Origin: Microcaldota archaeon
Lineage (GTDB): Archaea > Micrarchaeota > Micrarchaeia > Micrarchaeales > Micrarchaeaceae
Reading direction: 5' to 3'
Length of the DNA stretch: 64,000 nt
Assembly (NCBI GenBank): GCA_021816895.1
Contig: JAKAWW010000001.1
Span: forward strand, 310,001-374,000
Within the stretch, counting starts at the first letter, position 1. Every line of letters starts with the position of its first letter. The position numbers and the translations under genes are program-made. Of this stretch, positions 52,971 to 60,528 are shown piece by piece. A model generated the notes under the pieces. It saw only the letters and a list, made by a program, of their open reading frames with translations. It did no database searches and had not been told where the DNA came from.

Positions 52971-53629
52971 CACTGTTCACCCTTTGCTCCTAGCATATGT
53001 TCTGCGCTTTTTACCGTTGTTTCGTCTACCCCTATAGATTTTAGCAGATTGGTTGCGCCATGTGAAGCGGCAGCACCGAGTACTTCATGTGCAAACTTTT
53101 TGAAGATGCCATTCTCCTTGCTGACTTGCATGTTCAATGCATGGCAGCTGACTAGCTCCCTTGCAAGGGAGACATTTATCCTGTTCAAGGCAGTTACCTG
53201 GTCGGCGAGGTTATCCATGCGCGCTTCCCTGTTGCTGTATATTGCGCCAGTGCTTTCCGAAAGCGCATACGCTATGTAACTGTGCATGCAGCTTAGCTTT
53301 ACATCATAGTCATTTCTCAGCAGGCCTAGCATCGCCATGAATGCCAACAAGTTATCTATGTAAATGTGCAGATCTGGCTTTTCAAAGTAGAATCTATACT
53401 CTATATGCGCCTTTTCAAACGCTATTTCGGCGCTATTCTTCAGCCCTTTTATGTTACATGCTATTTTTGATCCTTCTCTAATGACGGAAATGTGGGGAAG
53501 CATGGCAAGTCTCCTCTTTACTGCTGCGAGGTTCGTCTCCAGCGTTGCGTCAACGTGGAACGAAGAGCATAGCAGCATCCTGCTGCCGTTATCATTTTGC
53601 ACTTTCCGTGGAAAGTTCAGCTTTCTCAT
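52970..53629 (-). CDS. Hypothetical soluble protein of the DNA-transfer operon
   Basis: This 219-residue protein has no membrane helix and no recognised motif. The N-terminal half is mixed alpha/beta and the C-terminal half helical (NLADQVTALNRINVSLAREL). The ATG at 53629 overlaps the upstream ATPase gene by 38 bases; an ATG at 53578 is the alternative. GTGAT six bases before the first ATG supports the longer form. Position between the ATPase and the Ig-like membrane protein suggests a cytoplasmic component. Confidence 0.5.
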   Translation of the reverse strand: MRKLNFPRKVQNDNGSRMLLCSSFHVDATLETNLAAVKRRLAMLPHISVIREGSKIACNIKGLKNSAEIAFEKAHIEYRFYFEKPDLHIYIDNLLAFMAMLGLLRNDYDVKLSCMHSYIAYALSESTGAIYSNREARMDNLADQVTALNRINVSLARELVSCHALNMQVSKENGIFKKFAHEVLGAAASHGATNLLKSIGVDETTVKSAEHMLGAKGEQ

Positions 53630-54731
53630 ACGCTATCACTATCGAAATGTCATCAATCCCTATAGAATAAAGAAATTCAAGTATCCTAGGTCTTTCAATC
53701 TTGAGCATAAGCAAGAGCCTTATCAGCGAAACAAGGTCCAAGCGCCTATTGCTATCCATAACAAGATTGCTTATCTCTGCCTTGGCCTCATCACCCAACG
53801 CCTGCGCAGCATTGAAAAATTTGTTGCTTGGTACATAGACCTGCATTTTATCACCATAGACAAATACAATATCCGTATCAATGCCATCCACATGCGATAT
53901 GCTAAAATGCAGGCCGTTACCATCCTTCTTGTTTTGATGTACTATGCAACTGCCAACCCCAAGGCCCGTCAAGTCTTCCATATCGTGCCCGCTCAGTATC
54001 CCAGCGCTGCTCAGCAGCTTGTAATCATCAGGATTCTGCAGCTTGAAGAGTATTATGCAGCCTGCGTTTGCAATTACTGCGTTGTTTATGTCTGATGCCA
54101 TCTGGGTGGTTATTACCATGCTTATCCCGTATTTTCTTCCTTCTCTGAACAGGATTGATATCTCGCTAGAACTAGAGACCGACTGCCAGGCCTCATCTAT
54201 AAGGATCATTGTATCTCCATGCTTGTCCAGGCTAATTTCGTGCATTGCGCGTATTACTGCAATCAGCAAGGCCTTGCTTGCTATTGCCTTTATCTTGGAA
54301 TCCCTTAGCTCCGACATGTCTATGCAGATGCTATCCCGCAATAGCTCTGTATCCAGCCCTAAACTTTTCACTAAAGCGGACCATTTCTCTACATTATCTA
54401 AGTCGCCGCTAAGGCGCAGCCGCTTGCCTCCGATAAAATCCACGGTTTGCGCGTATTCTCCGCTCCAGTCTATTATAAGCAATGTATAGTTGTCGCATAT
54501 AGTAGCCCTGAGCGCCATGCTCTTCGCCAAGTAGGTTTTGCCTGAGCCGGTCATGCCTATTATTGCAACATGTGGGTTTACGTTGCCATGCAGGTCAAGC
54601 AAGAATGGTACCCCATAAATTGCGGTCCTTCCTATGTATATGCCTCTTTGTTCGCCATGCGGCTCAGACATTGCGTCTAAGCATGCACTACTACTTGCAT
54701 ACCTCGCATTTGAAAGGCTCCATATGGCCAT
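53592..54731 (-). CDS. HerA-like ATPase, second motor of the DNA-transfer operon
   Basis: This is a HerA/VirB4-superfamily ATPase of 379 residues. It has a short beta-rich N-terminal region, Walker A IGMTGSGKTYLA near residue 70, LLIIDWSGEY just after, Walker B TMILIDEAWQ, and the sensor VITTQMASDI. It is shorter than the 740-residue partner and carries a ~90-residue helical C-terminal part. It may act as a coupling protein or second motor. The ATG at 54731 follows GGTG by six bases; a GTG at 54740 lies within that motif. Confidence 0.75.
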   Translation of the reverse strand: MAIWSLSNARYASSSACLDAMSEPHGEQRGIYIGRTAIYGVPFLLDLHGNVNPHVAIIGMTGSGKTYLAKSMALRATICDNYTLLIIDWSGEYAQTVDFIGGKRLRLSGDLDNVEKWSALVKSLGLDTELLRDSICIDMSELRDSKIKAIASKALLIAVIRAMHEISLDKHGDTMILIDEAWQSVSSSSEISILFREGRKYGISMVITTQMASDINNAVIANAGCIILFKLQNPDDYKLLSSAGILSGHDMEDLTGLGVGSCIVHQNKKDGNGLHFSISHVDGIDTDIVFVYGDKMQVYVPSNKFFNAAQALGDEAKAEISNLVMDSNRRLDLVSLIRLLLMLKIERPRILEFLYSIGIDDISIVIAYEKAELSTESAK

Positions 54732-54743
54732 GCAATGCACCGA

Positions 54744-55460
54744 TTAAGCGCTAATGCCTATTGCTTCAAGGAGCTCTTCGCCGCTTAGCTCCTTTGCGGC
54801 ACTTCCTGTGATTGCGCCGAAGTCGCCCATCAATTCGCGCAGTTGCCTCTTGGCAGCTTCCTCTGCAGCAATCCTGTTTTGGGCTGCTGCTGTAGTTGCT
54901 ACGTATCTTATCAGCTCCTTTGGGCTGCTGCTATTGATCGTCTCGATATCCTTGTTTATGGCTTCAATCTCCCTTTTCAACGCGCTTCTCCTAGATTCAT
55001 ATTTTGAATAGCCTGCAAGCCTTCCGAGCTCTAGCTCCTTTGCAGCGCGCTTTGTCTTAAGCTCGCCTAGCACCTTCTCTGCCCTGACATTTTTTACATG
55101 CATTACTATCTTGAATGGAAAATCTGTTTTCGCTATAATTTTCTCTATAATATCCCTGTCTATGGGCTTTGAAGCCCCTTCAACCAGCGCAGCAGAAGTT
55201 GCGCTGAATGCATAACCTTCGCGTTTTATGGCTGCTTCCCTGCTTCCCCCAAGCTCGTATCCGTTGCATACTTCAACAAGGCCGCTGTGCGAGAATATCA
55301 GCGCTTCCACCACGTACCACGACTTAAGTGCTACAACAGCTATTATAGTTGAGACTGCGCAAAGCGCTATAAGCCACGCATTGAGGAACGCTATCCCAGC
55401 AGCGAGGGCTAGCAAAGCAATGGCGAGCAGAATTATTGGTATTATGTTATCTTTTTTCAT
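54744..55460 (-). CDS. Two-helix membrane protein with cytoplasmic coiled coil (DNA-transfer operon)
   Basis: Two hydrophobic helices (residues ~7-26 and ~28-46) precede a cytoplasmic domain of ~190 residues with a charged coiled-coil segment (residues ~125-180, including SRRSALKREIEAINKDIETI). No family is recognised. The start overlaps the stop of the VirB6-like gene by 4 bases (ATGA), so translation is coupled. The coiled coil may contact the ATPase encoded next. Confidence 0.55.
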   Translation of the reverse strand: MKKDNIIPIILLAIALLALAAGIAFLNAWLIALCAVSTIIAVVALKSWYVVEALIFSHSGLVEVCNGYELGGSREAAIKREGYAFSATSAALVEGASKPIDRDIIEKIIAKTDFPFKIVMHVKNVRAEKVLGELKTKRAAKELELGRLAGYSKYESRRSALKREIEAINKDIETINSSSPKELIRYVATTAAAQNRIAAEEAAKRQLRELMGDFGAITGSAAKELSGEELLEAIGISA

Positions 55461-56515
55461 AGATATCCCAGTCGCAGCGAAGTGATAAACTCGGATCCCA
55501 ATGCCCTGCTAAGCTCCCTTATGCTTATCACAGTTAGCGCTATGCTGAGCAGCGGCAGCAGGAACACCTCCACTATGAGCATTGCTATGATGTTTGACAG
55601 CTTGACGAATATGCCAAGCAAGCTTGACACCAGCGATTTTGCCATAGAAGAAATGCCCTGCAAGATGCCGCTGGTATTGTTGGTGCTGTTCGATGTGCTA
55701 AACATCTGTGTGTCTATGCCAGCACTCTGGCCAGTACTGTTGAGGAGCGATACAAGCGAGGTGATTGCGGTGCTGCTTGCATATGTAGAATAATTTGACA
55801 CAAGCACGGCGTTGAATACGTATGTCAGTGGCAGCACGCAGAAAAGCCCTATTGCGATAGCCATGATGGCGCCGCCAAGCCTGCGCGTAAAGTACACTAT
55901 ACGCAGCACCATGCCGACAGGAAGCATTATCGATATTGCCGAAACCGCTATGAATTTGAGCAGAATTGCTTGCGCCTCTATGCCTATAATTGCCGTAGTT
56001 AGCATCGATATGAGCCTGCTGAATTGTGCAAGTAGCGGAGAGAATAACGAGGCGAGCGATATGCCTATAACAAAGCTAAATTTTATTGAGCTGAGCAGTG
56101 CTATCGCTGCATAAACAGAAGATACTGAAAGCAGCATCTCCATAGATATGCTCAGCAGCGACTGGTATGCCGTGCCGTTTATCGTCACGGTGGATGCTCC
56201 AGCAAGGTACTCGTAAGCGAAGCATATAGCAGGATTTGAAGCCAGCATCTGCTCGCATGCTGCGTTGATCTGCAACCCTGACATCATGCTGCTTATCAAT
56301 GTGCCTATAAGCCCGTTCTGGGTAAAAAGCACGAATATAATGCCTAATACGGCGCCGTTTATCGCGGTCTGCAAAAGCTCGTTCTGGCCGAATTCCTTCA
56401 GCCTTTTATCCCCAATAGCAAAGCCTATGCCCAATATTATGCCCCCTGCAGATATCATTATCGAGAGCAGCACAATTGCTATCGTGTACATACCCGCAGG
56501 CAGCATCCAGCACAC
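55457..56515 (-). CDS. VirB6/CedA-like polytopic membrane protein
   Basis: This 352-residue protein has about seven or eight membrane helices, with a long extracellular Ser/Thr/Asn-rich loop in the C-terminal half (including STSNSTNNTSG) and two cysteines in an early loop. Topology, size and position between a VirB2-like pilin and VirB4-class ATPases match VirB6/TrbL or CedA channel subunits. Identification rests on architecture and context, not strong sequence identity. Confidence 0.6.
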   Translation of the reverse strand: MCWMLPAGMYTIAIVLLSIMISAGGIILGIGFAIGDKRLKEFGQNELLQTAINGAVLGIIFVLFTQNGLIGTLISSMMSGLQINAACEQMLASNPAICFAYEYLAGASTVTINGTAYQSLLSISMEMLLSVSSVYAAIALLSSIKFSFVIGISLASLFSPLLAQFSRLISMLTTAIIGIEAQAILLKFIAVSAISIMLPVGMVLRIVYFTRRLGGAIMAIAIGLFCVLPLTYVFNAVLVSNYSTYASSTAITSLVSLLNSTGQSAGIDTQMFSTSNSTNNTSGILQGISSMAKSLVSSLLGIFVKLSNIIAMLIVEVFLLPLLSIALTVISIRELSRALGSEFITSLRLGYL

Positions 56516-56519
56516 CTGT

Positions 56520-56882
56520 CTAGCTTACGTTTGTGAAATTGCTGAGCAGGTGCGTCGATGCAAGTGCAAGCGAAGTCGACGCAACGCTTAGCGCCCCTAC
56601 AACTATTGCGCCTATGATTATGTTTATCGAAGCTGTATGGAAATTTGCCTTCTTGTCAGGAGGCAGCATCTGCCCCACGGCGTAGAATATGCCTGCCACT
56701 ATGAACAATACTGCGCTAAGCGCCGGCCCAACCTGTGAAAGCACAACCTTTAGGCTGTTTATCGTAGTAAGTATCTGCACGCTTCCTGCTACTGTCGTCC
56801 TGCTGGCAAGCATTATTGCAAGCATCGGTATTGCTATATACTTTATCGCTATGTTAGCTACATGTTTCAACTTATAACCCAT
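56520..56882 (-). CDS. VirB2/CedA1-like pilin subunit
   Basis: This 120-residue protein has a hydrophobic basic-started N-terminal segment (possible signal, ending near A-S-R-T-T-V-A-G) and then two membrane helices (VGPALSAVLFIVAGIFYAVG and INIIIGAIVVGALSVASTSL) separated by a short polar loop PPDKKANFHTA. That hairpin after a signal is the hallmark of VirB2/TrbC conjugative pilins and CedA1-like proteins. GGTGG lies four bases before the ATG. It is the first gene of the operon. Confidence 0.62.
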   Translation of the reverse strand: MGYKLKHVANIAIKYIAIPMLAIMLASRTTVAGSVQILTTINSLKVVLSQVGPALSAVLFIVAGIFYAVGQMLPPDKKANFHTASINIIIGAIVVGALSVASTSLALASTHLLSNFTNVS

Positions 56883-56916
56883 TCGACCACCTGTTACTAA
56901 AGTATAATATTATTTA

Positions 56917-56934
56917 CTTAAATACATATTTAAG
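56917..56934. promoter_or_regulatory. Palindrome in the DNA-transfer operon promoter
   Basis: CTTAAATA-CA-TATTTAAG is a perfect 8-bp inverted repeat with a two-base spacer, 35-52 bases upstream of the first gene's ATG. It overlaps the position where the TATA/BRE element should lie on the minus strand, so it may be the TATA region, an operator, or both. Confidence 0.45.
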
Positions 56935-56989
56935 CATTTCGCTAAATAAAATAGTAATGTGGTTGGAATAGATCAGTTGTTTATCTGGA

Positions 56990-57364
56990 TCAGCGTTCCT
57001 TTCTAAGTACGCGGGAAGCTTTTGATACCTCTTCAATCGTTGTTATGTTCAAAAGCTGCAGCAGCTGTTTCTTTTCATATGTGCTTGCCTGAAGCCCTGG
57101 ATAAAGCTCTGCAATTGTATCAATGGCTTTTCTCTCCTTTGCCTTCCCGCCGCGATCGCCGTCCATCATTATAAAAACAGGCTTGTCGACAGGCAGCTCT
57201 TCTCTTTTAAGGCGCAGGGCATCAAGGTTCACTGCTTTTACGCCAAGCGCGGCAAACGCCTTTACGTCATGCAGGCCTTCTACAATGGCGATGCCTGATC
57301 TTAGCCTGTCCAGCAGGTTTTCAAGGTCCTTCCTCCTTGCTGCTTCTCTCTCAATGCGCTGCAT
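56990..57364 (-). CDS. Small Toprim-domain protein
   Basis: This 124-residue protein shows the Toprim motifs AIVEGLHDVKAFAALG (catalytic Glu) and IMMDGDRGGKA (DxD). It is of the stand-alone archaeal type (UPF0292-like) and related to the Toprim domains of primases and RNase M5. It may cut or process nucleic acid. It follows two tRNA genes on the same strand with a 12-base gap, which could reflect an RNA-processing link. Confidence 0.8.
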   Translation of the reverse strand: MQRIEREAARRKDLENLLDRLRSGIAIVEGLHDVKAFAALGVKAVNLDALRLKREELPVDKPVFIMMDGDRGGKAKERKAIDTIAELYPGLQASTYEKKQLLQLLNITTIEEVSKASRVLRKER

Positions 57365-57376
57365 GCGCCCACGCTT

Positions 57377-57491
57377 TAGCGGGAGTGGGAGTTGAACCCA
57401 CGACCTCTAGATTTCTCTTCATCGCCAATGGCTCATCACTCATGAGGCTATGCCTATGAGTCTAGCGCTCTACCAGCTGAGCTATCCCGCC
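57377..57491 (-). tRNA. tRNA with CAT anticodon (Met or Ile2), containing an intron
   Basis: After removal of a ~42-base intron (57413-57454, after position 37) the gene gives a 73-base cloverleaf. The acceptor is GGCGGGA/TCCCGCT, the D stem GCTC/GAGC, the anticodon stem CTAGA/TCTAG and the T arm GTGGG-TTCAACT-CCCAC, with discriminator A. The anticodon stem lacks the three G-C pairs of initiators, so it is elongator Met or Ile(CAT). Exon CTCAT can pair with intron ATGAG, as expected for a bulge-helix-bulge splice site. Confidence 0.88.
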
Positions 57492-57506
57492 ATGCTTGCC
57501 ATACAT

Positions 57507-57579
57507 TGCGATTGTCGGGATTTGAACCCGAGTTTTTGGCTTGGAAGGCCAAAGTCCTACCAGGCTAGACTACAATCGC
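57507..57579 (-). tRNA. tRNA-Gly (anticodon TCC)
   Basis: This is a complete cloverleaf of 73 bases. The acceptor GCGATTG/CAATCGC is perfect, the D stem is GTCT/GGAC, the anticodon stem TTGGC/GCCAA has loop CTTCCAA (anticodon TCC), and the T arm is TCGGG-TTCAAAT-CCCGA. The discriminator is A and there is no intron. It lies 15 bases upstream of the tRNA(CAT) gene on the same strand. Confidence 0.95.
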
Positions 57580-57674
57580 ATGCATGATACTCTTTTACTT
57601 GCACCTTTTTTATACTTTTGCAAGCAGTGCAATAAAAATAGCTATGTAAAATGCAGTGGTAATGTGTTTCAGCA

Positions 57675-57709
57675 TAAAAAAAAGCGCCGCACGAAAGGGT
57701 GGTTGCGGC
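57675..57709 (-). terminator. Hairpin plus poly-T terminator
   Basis: On the minus strand GCCGCA and TGCGGC (57704-57709 and 57686-57691) form a 6-bp stem, followed closely by GC and a run of about nine T (57675-57683). It lies downstream of the 44-residue gene and before tRNA-Gly and resembles a bacterial intrinsic terminator, uncommon in archaea. Sequence between 57580 and 57748 holds nothing else I can support. Confidence 0.6.
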
Positions 57710-57748
57710 ATAAAAAATGGGAGTCCTAGGAATAGGCTTAAGCGTCAA

Positions 57749-57883
57749 TTATTTGTAGGTCAAATCAAAGCATACAGCGCGCGCTACGTGTGCAGTGCCG
57801 GGCATGCTGCCTGTATTGTAATACGGCTGAACGTCTGTGCTATCCGCAGGCCGGCCTTCTACATGGTCATATCCTAATTCCAT
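57749..57883 (-). CDS. Small 44-residue protein
   Basis: An ATG at 57881-57883 preceded by GGTGAT with four-base spacing opens a 44-codon frame (MELGYDHVEGRPADS..., ending AVCFDLTYK). It begins 16 bases after the stop of the 92-residue gene on the same strand and ends shortly before a hairpin terminator, so it fits as the last gene of a two-gene operon. It is soluble, with no recognised family. Confidence 0.5.
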   Translation of the reverse strand: MELGYDHVEGRPADSTDVQPYYNTGSMPGTAHVARAVCFDLTYK

Positions 57884-57899
57884 CTCTATCACCTTGCTT

Positions 57900-58175
57900 C
57901 TACTCTTGCTCTCCCGCAGCCATTATTACTGCCGACGCTGATATTTTGCCTCCGCGTCTCCTTGCTATCCTGGCGCTCCTCATCGTGTACTCGGACAGCT
58001 TGTCAGCCATCGTTATCCTCAGTGCGGCTGCCACCTCCTTGCTTTCTTTCGCGCCTATCAGCTCCAGCACTTCGGAGAAGTCGCTCCCCTCCATTGCCTT
58101 CGCTGCCTTGCTTCTTATCCGTTCGGATAAGATCTCCTCTTCCTTTTGTTTGCCTATCTTCGATAGACCTCCCAT
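57900..58175 (-). CDS. Small basic/helical hypothetical protein
   Basis: This ~91-residue protein is highly charged and helical, with a central KAMEGSDFSEVLELIGAKES and a basic stretch RSARIARRRGGK. No family is recognised; nucleic-acid binding is possible from the charge. The ATG at 58175 is preceded by GGGTGG with five-base spacing; the GTG at 58184 is within that motif. An AT-rich promoter tract (TTATATTTAAATTTA) lies about 60 bases upstream. Confidence 0.6.
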   Translation of the reverse strand: MGGLSKIGKQKEEEILSERIRSKAAKAMEGSDFSEVLELIGAKESKEVAAALRITMADKLSEYTMRSARIARRRGGKISASAVIMAAGEQE

Positions 58176-58316
58176 ATATTCCACCCTTTCTCTTATACCC
58201 CTTTACCCTCTTCAATAATAGTTGTGCAGTAACTTATATTTAAATTTATTGTGGAACTTTCCAATATACTTTTAGAAAAACAGCTCTTTTTCCTTGTTTT
58301 GATGCTGCTTTTTGCC

Positions 58317-60188
58317 TCAAAGCCTTTCTATTGCTTCATTAAGCTCGCTCCCATCGACGTTAAGCCTGTGTTTTGACATTATGTACTGCAGCAGCGTTTT
58401 GCTATCCTTGCTATTTAGCTCCTTGGCCGCGCCGCTTACAAGCGCCATAAGCTTGCTGCCGCGTATCCTCTCCAAATTGTTGGATTTTATCGCCTGCTCT
58501 ACTGCCATGTCGCTTCTTGCAAGAGCCTTGAGCACCTCGGGCACTGCCTGCTTTGTAATAGTGCCCTTTTCATAATAATTCAAGAGCTCTACAAGCTTAT
58601 CGTCGCTTATTGCATCTACATCATACCCATTCCTGCGGAGCTCTGTGAATTGCTGCAATAGCATGTTTGCGATGAATCTCCTGTCTGCGCTTGCCATTCC
58701 CGAAATGCGCTCGAACTGGGCAAGCCTGGTAGATCTTAGCAGATGCATGGCAAGCTGCTCCCCTAAGCTCTTCTTGAGTGCGCTCTTCGCCTTCGCTATA
58801 TCGGGCTTGCTATCCTCAGCGTTCTTTAGCATGGCTGCTGTTATCTCTACAGGCCTTATGTCTGTTTCCGGATACATCCTTGAGCCACCTGGCAGCGGCC
58901 TCATGAACCTGGAGGTGCACAGCTTCGTGTCATATGCCATGCGCGTTTCCTCGGGAACACCCTTCATGGCATGCTCTGCGCGCATAATGGCGTAATGCAT
59001 CGCGCTTTGCACAATCTCGCCGCGCCCTGCAATGATTATGAATGCGTCTCCCTCTTTGATGCCCAACGATTCAGCAAGCATCTTAAGCTCGCTGCGTGAT
59101 ATGTTGTAACTGTTCATGTCTTCGTCGCTGTGTATAAGCCCCTTTACGCCTGCCATCTTGGCGTAATCGCTTATCTCAGTGCCAAGCCTCATCGAGGGGT
59201 TTACCTCATATCCGAGCAAACCCTTGAAGCCGTGCAGCGGCAGCGCCATTATAATGCCGTCTTTCATTTTGATGTTGCCTTTCAAAAGCGGGCTTTCTGT
59301 ATTTTTGAATATGTGCGTGACTTCTACTGGCTTTCCTGTGCTTGCCTTCCTATTTACCAGCTCATCCCTTATTTTTATGAGGTTCTGCTGCCTTAGCACC
59401 TCGTTTTCGATGAACTTGTCTATGAGATCCAGCTCCTGTATGCCCTTGAGCTCCACCCTTGCGCCATCCCTTATTGAAACATTGACATCCTGCCTTATCG
59501 TGCCTATGCCCCTCTGCACCCTGCCGGTTAACCTAAGCGTGAGCCCTATCTGCAGTGCGACCTCCTTTGCAGCTTTCGGCGTTGGTATGTACTTGTCGGT
59601 GTCTATCTCTATAAGCGGTATGCCAAGCCTGTCGGTATCGTATGACACATGCTCGTTGCTGCTCTCCTCTATGCCGCTCGACTCCTCTTCAAGGAATATG
59701 GAAGGCACGCTTATGTGCTCTCCCTCTGCTTCTATGAAGCCGTCGCTGCCTACAAGCATGGTGCGCTGGAATGCGCTGGGGTCGCTGCCATCTACAACCT
59801 CCTTGCGCATCGGCTCTATCTCGTCGACAATGCTGCAATTAAGGCCTTTTGCTACCGCAAGCGCTATCGCGAGCGCTTCTGCGTTGAGCGCGTGAGGCGG
59901 CTCCTCGTCTATGTCGACAAGGCAGGTGTGGCTGTCGAAAATCCTATATGTGAATGCTCTCCGCCTTGAGGATTCGAACTGCGTAGATCTGTCTATCGCG
60001 CCTAGCTCACCCGCCACTGCCCTCTGGTAGCGCGTAACCTCTGCCACGGGCTCTGTGCCCTTCTCTACAGGCGTAGCGCTGCACGAGCAGAAGAGCTTTT
60101 CCCTTGTGGCGAGCCTTTGGTGTATCTCAAGGCCGCACAGGAAGCCTATCTGCTTATAGTAATCACTTTGATTTTGGCTTTTCTCCAT
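58317..60188 (-). CDS. gatE: Glutamyl-tRNA(Gln) amidotransferase subunit E
   Basis: This is the archaeal GatB-like subunit of the GatDE complex that converts Glu-tRNA(Gln) to Gln-tRNA(Gln). It shows GFLCGLEIHQRLATREKLFC, then CSCSATP, DIDEEPPHALN, the GERxx-like GIGTIRQDVNVSI and a C-terminal YqeY-like domain. An inserted AspRS-like domain lies in the middle. The 623-residue length is normal for GatE. It overlaps the small membrane protein gene by 26 bases. Confidence 0.95.
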   Translation of the reverse strand: MEKSQNQSDYYKQIGFLCGLEIHQRLATREKLFCSCSATPVEKGTEPVAEVTRYQRAVAGELGAIDRSTQFESSRRRAFTYRIFDSHTCLVDIDEEPPHALNAEALAIALAVAKGLNCSIVDEIEPMRKEVVDGSDPSAFQRTMLVGSDGFIEAEGEHISVPSIFLEEESSGIEESSNEHVSYDTDRLGIPLIEIDTDKYIPTPKAAKEVALQIGLTLRLTGRVQRGIGTIRQDVNVSIRDGARVELKGIQELDLIDKFIENEVLRQQNLIKIRDELVNRKASTGKPVEVTHIFKNTESPLLKGNIKMKDGIIMALPLHGFKGLLGYEVNPSMRLGTEISDYAKMAGVKGLIHSDEDMNSYNISRSELKMLAESLGIKEGDAFIIIAGRGEIVQSAMHYAIMRAEHAMKGVPEETRMAYDTKLCTSRFMRPLPGGSRMYPETDIRPVEITAAMLKNAEDSKPDIAKAKSALKKSLGEQLAMHLLRSTRLAQFERISGMASADRRFIANMLLQQFTELRRNGYDVDAISDDKLVELLNYYEKGTITKQAVPEVLKALARSDMAVEQAIKSNNLERIRGSKLMALVSGAAKELNSKDSKTLLQYIMSKHRLNVDGSELNEAIERL

Positions 60189-60519
60189 TGTTACCAGAGC
60201 TTCTCATCATTTCAACGCCGAGCTTGGCTATCTTGTAAGACACGTTTGCAAGCACGTAAAGCACAAGTATGCCAAGAAAGATTGACGCATACCTGTTTAT
60301 CGGTATGGCTCCTATAATGCTGCTTGCAACCGCCTGGGCTACGCCGCTTACTGTTATCGTATTATTTGCGCCAACTGCGCTTGGCGCAGTGCTGCTTGCA
60401 GCTACAATTGGCTGGCTGCCTGTAAGATATCCATACAGGCCGTACGCCAAGTAGAACGTAAAAAACAGCAGCACTATGCCTACGATGAAAAAAACGATGC
60501 CAATGTTTTTGCTGTCCAT
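60163..60519 (-). CDS. Two-helix membrane protein between gatD and gatE
   Basis: This 118-residue protein has one N-terminal helix (GIVFFIVGIVLLFFTFYLAY), a ~40-residue Ser/Ala-rich extracellular loop with a glycosylation sequon, a second helix (YASIFLGILVLYVLANVSY) and a basic tail. No family is recognised. It starts 9 bases after gatD stops and overlaps gatE by 26 bases, so it is co-translated with both, although a membrane role for the amidotransferase is not known. Confidence 0.6.
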   Translation of the reverse strand: MDSKNIGIVFFIVGIVLLFFTFYLAYGLYGYLTGSQPIVAASSTAPSAVGANNTITVSGVAQAVASSIIGAIPINRYASIFLGILVLYVLANVSYKIAKLGVEMMRSSGNNGEKPKSK

Positions 60520-60528
60520 GCTACCACA

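Noticed and set aside
57541-57877. Plus-strand reading frames over the tRNA-Gly and terminator region
   Set aside because: They run through a tRNA gene or a hairpin, have cysteine- and arginine-rich composition typical of non-coding frames, and oppose a better supported minus-strand gene.
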